Source: Euglena gracilis
Lineage: Eukaryota; Euglenida; Euglenophyceae; Euglenales
Assembly (NCBI GenBank): GCA_039621445.1
Contig: CP154957.1
Location: 18,050,595-18,114,594 of the forward strand
Direction of reading: 5' to 3'
Length of the DNA stretch: 64,000 nt
Shown: positions 1 to 12,500 of the stretch, piece after piece
How the letters are laid out: every line of letters begins with the position of its first letter
How positions within the stretch are numbered: the first letter of the stretch is position 1
The notes under the pieces: model-generated
Databases searched by the model: none
What the model was told of the DNA's origin: nothing
Seen by the model: only the letters and a program-made list of their open reading frames with translations
Made by a program: the position numbers and the translations under genes

Positions 1-589
1 ATGGTCTGGTCCACACTGGCAGGGGGCCCACTCTGCAGCATTGGGGCCAAAAAAAAGGGACAATGGGGAATTTCACAATATCCGGGGCAGGCAAACCCGC
101 AGCACAAAACACGGGGCAATTGAGCGAAATTGAATTGGGGTAGCAATTGCCCGGGGGCGTCAATTGCCCGGGGGGGGGGGGTACACTTTCTTTAAAATTT
201 TCTCATCACACGTTGGGCCCCCTTGGAAAAGATGTGTTTGGGCTTGGACTATTTTGGTCAAAGTATGGGAATGGATTATTAGACTGGGAGGGGGCAACAT
301 GGAGAGAAAAAATTGGGCTTCCCACCAAAACACAAGACTTTCTGAAACGCAGGGATTTCGTTGGGACTTGGGTCGGGCAGAATTATAACTCAATAAATTG
401 GTGTCACATCAAGCCTCAGAAAGTAGTATGAAAAAGACTTTAAGTGAATACAAACCTCATAAGAAAGCATCAGGAAAAAGAAGACTGCTTTGGAAAAAAA
501 AGATGGGTGTGGACCACGTTTGCTCAGGTAAGGCCAATGATATGCCAGGGGGGAGAAAATGTTTTTGATTTTTTTCAAAAAAAATCAAA

Positions 590-3500
590 ATGTTTGATTG
601 CCCGGCTCCCCCTGGCCGTACGGCGCCAGCACATCGAAGCGGTCCTTGTTGGCAATGGCGACGTCCACCATGACATGGAGGCAGAACACAGTGACGTTGA
701 CGTCCGTCACCGCCGGCGGGTCCGGCGGGCGGGCCGACGCTGGCGCTGCGCCGGCGGCGGGGGACGGGGGCGGCGGCCCAGCAAGCAGCGGAAGGGGCGG
801 GGCTGAGGGAGTGGAGAGTGACAAACCCAATTGCCCGTCACCTCTTTGCCCCCCCACACCCCCCCACACCGGAACCTCTCCTGCCAGAGCCTTTTTGGGT
901 GGTCTTTTTGGGTGTGGGGAAAAAAAGAAATAAATGATAATAGATATAAAAAATATAAATAATAATAATAATAAAAGATATAAATAAAAATAAAAATCAG
1001 AATAAAAATGAGGTGCCGTGCCCCCAGAGGGTTTGGCCAGGTCACAAACCCGTTCTGCGTTCCCGGCCCACTGCCAGACGCCGGGCGGGTCTGTAGGCGG
1101 CGGGGAGGCAGCAGAGTCGGTGGCCCCAGCGGCGGTTTGGGGGACGGTCACGGGGATGCCGGAGCTGCGGATCAGCGCCGTCACGAGGGCCACGAGGGCC
1201 GGGGTGGCCGCAGGGGGGATGGCCGCAGGCAGCATGTGGAGAGAGGCGCCCCGGGGGACCCACTCACTTTTACCCGAAATGGCCAAAAATTGCGAAAATG
1301 CTAAAAGCAGAACCTTGTTCAAAAAATTTTGGCGCCGAAAAGTATATCCCACCCCCCTGGGGGGGGGGGCTCAGCTGGACCCACCCCCCTACCGGGGTCC
1401 AAGACTAAAAAAAACCCCCCTGGCCCAGAGTCCCTGTGAATGAAGGGGCAAGCAACCCCCCACTCCGTCGCCGGCCTCAGGCCGGCCCTTCTCGTGCGAG
1501 GGCCGTCCCACCCTGGCCCTCCAACAGCTGGGAGTCGTGGAACAGTAGCTCCGACACACCACACGCCCGCACGCACTCCAGCACCTCCTTCGCCGCGCCC
1601 GTCTCGGCGCCGTCCGCCGGGCGGCCCATGCCGAGGAACGACAGCCAGCCCCCGTCCTCCGCCTTGGCCCCAAGCGCCAGTCCAGCACGATGAACGTCCG
1701 AGTCTGTGTCCCTGGATTCTGTCGGGCGTTGAAGCTCTGTGTACGTCGGCCTCTCCCATCCAACAACAGTCAGTAAGCGAGGGGTTGGTCATTTTTTATT
1801 TTCATTCAATTTTTATTGCAGTTCTTTCTTCCTTGCTTACGCTTCGATTTTATTGCATCGCGTATATTATTTTCTTCCTCTTTTTCATTTCAGGATTCAA
1901 CCTGTGGTTTGCACATCCGAAAGGTATGTATTGCCCCCACTGAGCTGTTGCGCCGCCCAAAGACTTCTTTTTCTTCCACCATCACCCCAGCTTGTTCCAA
2001 ACTCAGCACTGATCCAAACTGGGTGGATGCCTTGCAGTTGAGCTACTCCAGGAAGTTGTGACCTAACAAGGCAACCAGTGTGGAAATCCCTTTGTTGTGC
2101 AAATCCTTTTTTGCAGGCAACTTTTTACAGAGGGTCACCCCAAAAAACATGCATGTACGTAGGAGGAGACTCTGGAGCCTCCTCAAACATGCTCGAACGA
2201 CATTCGAGGAGACTCGAGAGCCTCCTTTAAAGTCGTTCGGGCTCGTTCGAGGAGGCTCGAAATGAATGTCGTTCGAGGTCGTTCAAGGCGGCTCGGGACC
2301 TCGGATGTGATTTGAGGTGGTTCGAGTTCCTCCCCCCAGGGGGGGGGGAGAAGCGTTCGAGGAGGCTCAAGCTCGAACATTCGAGCTCGAGCCTCCTCCT
2401 GACGGTGACCCCCTTGACCCCCCTTGGCAAGTCAGGGGGTCTAGACCCCCCTCCGGTCCTGGTGGGGGGGACACCCCCCGCCTAACCCTGTACACCCTCC
2501 GAGTCCTTCGGTTGGGGGTGATGTCATGTGGCCTGCAGCCCCTCACCACTTTCAGCCCGAGGGGGGGAGGGAAACGGTTCTGTTTACACAGGGGAAGCGA
2601 GGCAGTCGCTTGCGTGTGATCCGGGCGGTCCGGAATGGGCCGTCGGTGCAGCGCTGGGGACGTCAGTGCAGGACCGGCCTCCGGCAGCTGACCAAAACTG
2701 GCACCAGACACCTGACATGTCGGCCAGTGCCAGAACTCTGATGTTTTAAACTGTAATGATCCCCATCAATCCTTTGGTGCTGAAGGTCATTCTTTTGGAC
2801 GCTGCAGCTTGGAGTTTATCTGGGCTACCAGTTCAAAACCCAGGTGTGCTTCATTACGCTGGTACCTGGCACCCGGAAGGGTTGAGGATCACATCTTTGA
2901 GGATTTCATGAATTGATGTAATTTACCTTCATTTTCTGTGAAACTGCATTCATTCTTTAGGGACTAGAAACGAAAGAATAAAGGCGTCGGTTTTTCACTG
3001 TTCAAAGTCATAAAAGAAGACATATCTCCCTCCCACAAGTACAGGTGCTACTTTTAAAGGCAAATCCTCACCCTTCTATTCCCAGCTCGCGGAAAAATGA
3101 AAGCGGTCAACCCGCCATCCACCACCTCAAAACACTCCCACATGCGACTTGAGGGGGGGCCTCATGCCAGGCAGAGGCGTGCCTGGGCTGGGTCCAGCTC
3201 AGGAAGAAGAACTCCTCCTCCCCCGGCTGGGCGTAGCTGAGGGGCACCTGCTGCTCCGGCAGGAGCTGCGCCATGTACAGGTGGGCGATGAGGGCCACAA
3301 GGGGCTGCCACCCCTCTCGCTGCGCTGACCCGTGGGCCCGCACGATGGCGAACAGCGCACAGCGGCAGGCCCTCGTCCTCCAGCCTGACACACACGCGCA
3401 CGTGCGCGCATGCACGCACGCACGCATGCGAACAACAAACAACAAACGAGAAACGGCAAACGCACACAACAGACACAAAATGTAAGACAACTGAACTCAA

Positions 3501-6500
3501 CTCAAGCTCTGGGTGAACCCCAGCCATCCAATCCAATCCCGGTCTGTCAAATCACATTCCCCAAAGCATTTTCATCAAAGGTCAAACGTTTCAATAAATT
3601 CTTGCAAAACGCAGGCGGGCGGTTAAGTGCACAGGACTGCCGTATCGGCGGGGAAGATTCAACGAGGCCTGTCCGGCACGCGTCCAGCGCCCGCGCAGAG
3701 CGGGCAACCGACCGGCTGAAGTCCCGGGCGCTGGCCAGCGTCAGGGGGATGCGGAGGCACTGGCCCCAGAGGCCCCCCTCCCGGCCAACGTGCAGGCCCA
3801 CGCACCGAGGGGGACAGGGACAGGCTGGATGGGAAGGCCCGGGGAGGGCCCGACCCCACCCAGGCCCGGGATGCGGGTGCAGTGCCTTCAGGAATCGTTG
3901 TGCCGAAGGAACAGCAATTCTCTGAAACTGAAAGCGGGTGCAATTGGGGGGAGACAGGAGGGCCTGGCGGGGGCACCCATTTGGTGCAGGACGGGATGCC
4001 ATCCGTAGGGTTTATTGGACTCTCATACACCCGGGGGCGACCTCCAGGGGGGCCCTGGCTGTCCGCCAGCCCGCCCCGGGGGAGGCAGCAGAGGGATCAC
4101 CAGCGAGCACAGGGAGTAGACGAGCCCGTCAATGCAACGCAACAGCTCCGAAGGCCAGCGGGAATGGGTTGGGCGGTGCGGGTGCGGAAACGTGTGGGCA
4201 CGCACACGCCCCAGGTCCAATTGGAGGCGTGAAAGTTCTGGGGGATGGGGCACATATTCCACCAGGGCACATATGCTGTGAAGCAAAAAACAAAAAACAT
4301 TTACATGTATGCACAACGTTCATGCATTCATGTCCGTTTGTGTGGGTGGGTCAATGTGTGGGGGGAGACATGCCGCCAGCCAATGAACAGGGGTGTCCCC
4401 AAAACATTGCAAACAGCTGGCAACGATCAGAACATTAACAGGGGTAACAGCGCTGCGAGGACAATATGGCCAGCCGGGAAGCTGTCGGATGGCCCAGCAC
4501 GTGTGGCATCTGGTGGAAGTGGGCCACCCTGGCGCACAGCTGGTACCCCAGCAGCCCACGCTGGACGAGCTGCGGGGGCCGTAGGCCGCGGCCCTCCGGT
4601 AGCGCCGGCGTGCGCGGCGGGGCGGTGGCGAGGGCCTCGGCCAGGGCGAGGAGGCGGCCGCAGGACGTGAGGGCGGGGCGCCACACGCCGGCGGGGCGGC
4701 CCCGCTGGGGGGTTTGGAGGAGGCGGCGGACACGGGAGGCGGCGAGGCGGCAGCCGCAGCTCAGCTGACGGCCACTCACAAGTGAACTGCGGTGGTGGCC
4801 ACGGCGCCGTCTTCCACGTTCTGGCCGCATCTCCCACAATACCCCCCCGGGGGGGGATCGTCGGCCACTATGGGCAGCAGCCGCTGCGAGTGGAATGGAG
4901 GAGGCAACAATCCTGTGTGTGCGTGCGCGCATGTGTGAGGGTGGGTGGTGGGTGGGTGGGTGGGTGGGTGTCCGCGTTTGGGGGAGGGGTCTGGGGGGGG
5001 GCTGGGGAGGGCTGGGGGGGGGGGGGGGGCCAACCCCCCCCCACCCACCAGAGCACTTTGCAATGGAAATTTCCTTTGGCGCCGCAGGTGCCAAAAGCAA
5101 TTTCTGACCTAAAATATTCAAGCCGCTGGAGGGGATCGACCCCACCAGGCGGTCTACCATGGAGGGTACCCAGGACCCTCCAAAGGTCAAAAGTTTCCTT
5201 CCAGTGTGCAAGTTTGACAATTTTTGCCCAAAAGGTTGGAAAATGGCATTTTTAACAGATTTTGGGAAACCGAGGTATGGTACTTTAAACAAAAATTCGA
5301 ACTGCAAAAAAAAATCCAGGGATTTGTGCCAAAAAGGAAAAACTTCCTCCTATTTTAGGGGTCCACTTTTGAAATTGCCAGGCATTTGGACAATATCTCA
5401 CCAAATCAGGCTTCAGAAGAAATCAGGCTTTCGAAATTTTCGACAAATTTTTCTTAAAAAAGCACACAAAATCAGCTTCAAAATAGGATGACCTTAAAAA
5501 GATGGGAAAGAACCGAGGGGGGTGCTTAGACAACTTAGACAGGGGGGGGGGTGATTGTTGGACAGCAGCCCTGGGCCAGATAAGGACCGGAATTTGGCAA
5601 AGATGCAGCTGGCATGTCAGGATCGCTGCCGTTGGGTCTGCCCATCCTGCAGGCAAACGGCAGGGCCGCCCCGGCCCCCCTCGAAGATCTCCCGGTCCAG
5701 CACCCCCAGCAGGCCCGGGTCCGCCGTGGCAAAGGACAGCGGCGTGGGGCAATCCTGCCGGGCCCGGCCCAGACGCTCACGGGCCTCCCGCAGCACCGCG
5801 CTCGGGGGGCCGCTGAACATACCCCGCGGGGGGGGGGGGGCTGGGAATCCGCCGCCGAGGCGGGAAACGGTGGGTGGTTTGGAAAAAAAAGGCGGCTGCG
5901 GCGATGGCGGGACCAGACGGAGGGTGCTGCGGTGTGGGCCAGGGCCGTGTGAGTGTGCCCACCCCACCGCCGATGGGTTGAAGCGTTGAACACCCAAAAA
6001 AATCGGGGGGAGGGTGAAAAAACTCTTTTTGGCGCACTGCATTTTGAAGGAGAGTCCCCCCCTGGGGGACCCTCCGGGTTCGGCGACGCCCTGACCTCGC
6101 TCCAAAGGAACTCGTCGTCCCACGCGTCGAAGATTGGCTCCCGCATCTGGATCTGGCATGCCGGGGCCGAGCGACGCAACTGAAGGCAGAACAACGTGCC
6201 AGCACTGGAGGGCAGCGTTTGATCTGTCACTCGGCGCGATCAACTCCTGAACCCGCAGTTCATTGCTCTGGACTTGCTGCCCATAATTCATTGGTGACCC
6301 CAACCCACCCACCCACCCACCCACCCACAACCCCCCGGGCGGGGGGCGGGGGGGGGGAGGGCAACCACCAACCCACCCACCCATAATCCAGCCAAAATCG
6401 ACCGAACGCTGAAAAAAAAATTCCGGCCCAGCCTTCAGCTGGGCAAAAACCTGACCCACGGACCCCCCCCTGGGGGGTGGGGGTCCCAGGCATTCCATTG

Positions 6501-9500
6501 CTTACCGACCCCGGGGGGGGGGGGGGGGGTCACGTTCCACTTTCAAAAAACCAGTCAGTCACTTTTCAAAAACCGGTCATCAACTTCCTACCCCCGGGGG
6601 GTTGTGTTCACACCCCGCGTCCGACCCCACCCCCACCGGGGGGTTGACTGACTGGTTTTTTTCAGAGCCACCCCACAGGGGGTGGGGTTGGCCAGGAATG
6701 GCCGAAAGTGGCCACCTGGCACCGAAGGCGCGGGAGAATTATTTTGGCGGTTTTGGCTAAAATCCACTGTTTTTATGCCATTTTGGCCTGAGTACCTTAT
6801 GGTCCCAGGCCCCAATCCATCCACCCACTGTCGAAAACCCACCCACCGCACGGGGGGGGGGGGGGGCAGGGTCACACAGGTGTTAAGTGAAAGTCTGCGC
6901 AGGACGCTGCAGTTCAAACCAGGTTGTGCACAGATCGGTATTTTTTCTTCGCGTGGGCGGTGCCTTGGGGCTGGCTCACACCCTGAAAGCTTGATGCCAA
7001 TCATATCCCCCAGCAACTCCCTGTTGGTCTCTTGGTTCAAACCTGGAAAATGAGAAGAGGAATTCAGAATGCATTCTTCGGGTGGGGGCGGGGGTTGAGT
7101 TGCAGTGGCTCGGTAGGATGGCGTCAAAGATGGCCTTGAGGAAGGCCTCCGGCAGGTCCTTCCCGTCGTTGATGCCGCGGTTGTTGGCGTACCACGCCGA
7201 CAGCTGCATCTTGTCTTTCGCCTGGATCTGGGACGACCAGCGGTCCGTGTTCAGCATGATGATGGAGAACGCCAGCACATACGGAGGCAGCGCGGCAGCG
7301 CAGGAGCAAAAGGGCGTCGCTCCAACACACGTACACAAACTCAAGGAACCGCGAGGGAAAAAAACGAACAAAATTTTGTTTGAATGCAATTTGAGGTCCT
7401 GGTGGAACAAAAAAAATCAACAAAATGTTTTTGTGGTTTTAGCAGCATTTAGATTTCTCGATTTCTAAAAATGGGCAATTTATTGGGTATAAAAATGATA
7501 AAAATCGAGAAGAAAACGTTTTGGTCACAGGAAGAAATCTGCATCAAAAATGCGGAAATTTTTAGAAAAAATTATTTCCAGCATTTGAAAAAGTGCAAGG
7601 AAGCCTCGGTTCCCAATCTTTGTCACAACTCCGAGCTTGCTCTGTAGGTCTGTGCCTCCCAACCTCGTCCACTGGGGGGGGGGGGGGGCAGGAATATTCT
7701 TCAAAATATAAGTTCCGACTCAAAATTCAGTTAAAAATAAGCTCCGGCTCAGCGTTTGCTCAGGGTTGCCTCTGCCCATGTGCTCACATGGGCAGAGGCA
7801 GCGGCTCGCTGCTGCCTGGCTCGCGCGCCGTGCGACGCTGGGCGGGCCATCAGCGGAGGTGAAGGGGTTGAGGGGCACGCCGGCCTCGTCGCGGAGGTCC
7901 ACGCCGCCGTTGGAGGCAAACCAGTGGTCCGCAAACGCCTGCACGACGCGGTCGATCTTCTGCGCCTCGCCCGGCAGCTTGAAGGTGGAGAGCAGCCGCC
8001 GCAGCGCTGTCAGGATGGGCACGGAGCGGAAGTCGAAGGCGGAGATGCCGCCAGGGCGGGCACGGGGGTGGGGTTCAGGGGTCAGGTCACACGATGTCAC
8101 GCATGGCACACAATGCCATACAAGCACACAGCACACATGCAGAGGCATTCGCACCTTTCCGTGCTGCGACTGACTGAAAACAACAGCGACCCACTACAAA
8201 TAGTCACACACGCACCGTTGTGTGCATGTTGTTGCAGACATGTTAATATAGGGATGGTGAAAGACCAGTTTCAGAACATCCGGGTGAGTGACACGGCTGT
8301 GGTTGGTGCCCGTGCTTGATTTTTGGATTTTACATAAAACAGAAGCAAAAGCCACAGTTTGCTTCTGTGCGGCTGAATTTGACGCACCTCAGGGGAGCAG
8401 TGCCTGTGCCCCCCCCCCCCCCCGAAAGGGGCCACATGGCCAAATGTACCTGGGCACTCAGCTAAGGCACCGAAGACTCCTGAAGCCTGAAGGAGGGTCA
8501 TTTTGACCCGCATTCGGGGTTGGGGTTCGTGCCAGCCCGCAAACAGGCACCTCCGGGCACGCCTTAAACCTCAGCCTCGTCCTGTGACATCACACAGTAA
8601 CAAAATGGCACACGGGAGGGCACAAGGGGGTTCCAGTGAAAGATTCAACCCTCCAAAAAGCCCTGTCACGGGCAGCGCGTTGCCGCGGCCGGCCCTGCCC
8701 GAAGCCCCGCAGCACGCCCTCGTGGAACGCGGTGCGCCCCGGCGTGCGGGCGCGCTTACGCAGCTCCTCCGCGCTGCAGGCGGAGTCCTCGGGGGTGTCG
8801 GCCGGGTTGCGCCCGAGCTCCGAGATGCGGCAGGGGCCTGGGTCGGGGGGAGGGGCGATGCACGCTGTAAGTGTGATGCGTGCAGCCGCATGCCCCGATA
8901 TGCGCTGGGCTGCAGGGAATTTCTTGTGGACCCAGCCCGGGGGGGGGGGGGGTCCAGCCAGCTGGCTGGAAAAAGGTGCTGGCTGGACCCCCCCCTTCCC
9001 CTAAGGGGTGGGGTCCAGGGTCCAGAGGTGGTTCGAACCCAGCTGTCGGGCTGGACCCGGCTGGGACCCAAAAACAGGCAAACTATCCCAAATCCCACCG
9101 GAATGCATTTTTCAGCTAAATTTTTGAGGTGAAAACCTCAAAGAGTACCAAAAATTGTCATTTTTAGCCATTTTTGACCACTTTTTTCAATCTTTTCGGC
9201 CCAGCCCGGTTTTGCCGGGCTGTGGAAAACTTGGGGGGGGGGGGGGTATGCAGCTTAGCTGGGAGGTGCTGGCTGGAAAAAAAGGTGCTGGCTGGCTGGA
9301 CCCAGGGTGGGGACCAGCTTAAGGAATTCCCTGGTGGGCTGTCGTCTCCGTCTGAAGTGCGGCAGCCGGCAAGATTGCCAATCCGGCCGGCGGCACAGTG
9401 AAATTACAAATATAACACATATGTATATATACATACATATATACATATATATGGTATATATGTATATATGGTATATATATATAAATATATATATATGTGT

Positions 9501-12500
9501 ATATGTGGTATATACATATATACGGTACATATAAACATATACATACTTTTGCATATATATACACATATATACATATATATGGCAGGCGGGTAGAAGGGGC
9601 CCCCCGGGGGGGCCCTTGCTACCCACGACCCTGCACTGGGTTAGGGTAGGGTTAGAGTTGGGGTTAGGGTTAGGGTTAGGGTTAGGGTTAGGGTTAGGGT
9701 TAGGGTTAGGGTTAGGGTTAGGGTTAGGGTTAGGGTTAGGGTTAGGGTTAGGGTTAGTGCAGGGTCGTGGGAAGCACGGGGACCCCGGGGAGGCCCCCCT
9801 ACTGCCCGCTTGCCATATATATGATGTGTAATGCATACATATATGCATATGTATGTATGATACATATACATAACTATAGAAGGGGAAAAGGGAAAAGCAA
9901 AAGGATAAGAGAGCATAGAAGAGAGGAGAAGAAGATAGAGGAGAGGAGAGGAGAGGAGAGAGGAGAGAGAGGAGGAGAGGAGAGGAGAGGAGAGAGAGGA
10001 GAGGGAGAGGAGAGGAGGAGAGAGAGGGGAGAGAGAGAGAGAGGGAGAGGAGAGGAGAGGAGAGGAGAAGAGAGAGAGAGAGAGAGGAGAGGAGAGGAGA
10101 GGAGAGGGAGAGGAGAGGAGGAGAGGAGGAGGAGGGAGGGAGAGGGGAGAGGGAGAGAGAGGAGAGGAGAGGAGGAGAGGAGGGAGTGAGGAGAGGAGGG
10201 AGAGGAGAGAAGAGAGAGGAGAGGGGAGGAGAGGAGAGGAGAGGAGAGGAGAGGAGAGGGAGAGGAGAGGAGAGGAGAGGGAGAGGAGGAGGGAGGGAGA
10301 GGAGGAGAGGAGAGGAGAGGAGAAGAAGCGGACTAGATCCAGAGAAGAGAAGGACAGACAGAGACAGAGAGAAGGACAGACAGGGAGAAAGAGAGAGGAG
10401 AGAGAGGAGAAGAGGAGAGGAGAGGAGAGAGAAGAGGAGAGGAAGGGAGAGGAGAGGAGAGAGAGAGAGAGAGAGAGGAGAGAGAGGAGAGGAGAGAGAC
10501 GAGAGGAGAGGAGAGGAGAGAGAGAGAGAGAGAGAGAAGAGAGGAGAGAGAGAGTTGGAGAGAGGAGATGAGAGAGAGAGAATATAGAGAGAGAGAGGAG
10601 AGAGAGAGAAGAGAGGAGAGGAGAGGATAGAGAGAGGATATTGGATATAGGGATTTTTAGAGAGTAGATATTATATTCATTATTATTATATATTATAGAG
10701 ATATTATAGAGGATATTTATATTATATTAGATTATAGGATATTATTATAGAGTATATTATATTATATATATATTATATTATATTATATTCTATTATATAT
10801 TATATTATATTATATTACATTATATTATATTATATTATATTATACTGTAATTGTATTGTATTGTATCGTATCGTATCGTATCGTATCGTATCGTATCGTA
10901 TCGTATCGTGTTGTGTTGTGTTGTTTTGTGTTGTATTGTATTGTACTGTACTGTACTGTACTGTACTGTACTGCACTGCACTGCACTGCACTGCACTGCA
11001 CTGCACTGCACTGCACTGCACTGCACTGCACTGCACTGCACTGCACTGCACTGCACTGCACTGCACTGCACTGCACTGCACTGCACTGCACTGCACTGCC
11101 CTGCCCTGCGCTGCGCTGCGCTGCGCTGCGCTGCGCTGCGCTGCGCTGCGCTGTGTTGTGTTGTGTTGTGTGTTGTGTTGTGTTGTGTTGTGTTGTGTGT
11201 TGTGTTGTGTTGTGTTGTATTGTATTGTATTGTATTGTATTGTATTGTATTGTATTGTATTGTATTGTATTGTATTGTATTGTATTGTATTGTATTGTAT
11301 TGTATTGTATTGTATTGTATTGTATTGTATTGTATTGTATTGTATTGTATTGTATGTATTGTATTGTATTGTATGTATTGTATTGTATTGTATTGTATTG
11401 TATTGTATTGTATTGTATTGTATTGTATTGTATTGTATTGTATTGTATTGTATTGTATTGTATTGTATTGTATTGTATTGTATTGTATTGTATTGTATGT
11501 ATTGTATTGTATTGTATTGTATTGTATTGTATTGTATTGTATTGTATTGTATTGTATTGTATTGTATTGTATTGTATTGTATTGCATTGCATTGCATTGC
11601 ATTGCATTGGATTGGATTGGATTGGATTGGATTGTACTGTACTGTACTGTACTCTGTTGTGTTGTGTTGTGTTGTGTTGTGTTGTGTTGTGTTGTGTTGT
11701 GTTGTGTTGTGTTGTGTTGTGCCGTGTCGTGTCGTGTCGTGTTGTGTTGTGTTGTGTTGTATTATATTGTATTGTATTGTATTGTACTGTATTGTATTGT
11801 ATTGTATTGTATTGTATTGTATTGTATTGTATTGTATTGTATTGTATTGTATTGTATTGTATTGTATTGTATTGTATTGTATTGTATTGTATTGTATTGT
11901 ATTGTATTGTATTGTGTTGTGTTGTGTTGTGTTGTGTTGTGTTGTGTTGCGTTGCGTTGCGTTGCGTTGCGTTGCGTTGCGTTGCGTTGCGTTGCGTTGC
12001 GTTGCGTTGCGTTGCGTTGCGTTCGTTGCGTTGTGTTGTGTTGCGTTGCGTTGTATTGTGTTGTGTTGTGTTGTGTTGTGTTGTGTTGTGTTGTGTTGTG
12101 TTGTGTTGTATTGTATTGTATTGTATTGTATTGTATTGTATTGTATTGTATTGTATTGTATTGTATTGTATTGTATTGTATTGTATTGTATTGTATTGTA
12201 TTGTATTGTATTGTATTGTATTGTATTGTATGTATTGTATTGTATTGTATTGTTATTGTATTGTATTGTATTGTATTGTATTGTATTGTATTGTATTGTA
12301 TTGTATTGTATTGTATTGTATTGTATTGTATTGTATTGTATTGTATTGTATTGTATTGTATTGTATTGTATAGTATTGTATAGTATTGTATTGTATTGTA
12401 TTGTATTGTATTGTATTGTATTGTATTGTATTGTATTGTATTGTATTGTATTGTATTGTATTGTATTGTATTGTATTGTATTGTACTGTACTGTACTGTA

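Noticed and set aside
9640-9760. True chromosome end
   Set aside because: The TTAGGG array is internal, enclosed by inverted arms, and coding exons of the same gene appear on both sides.
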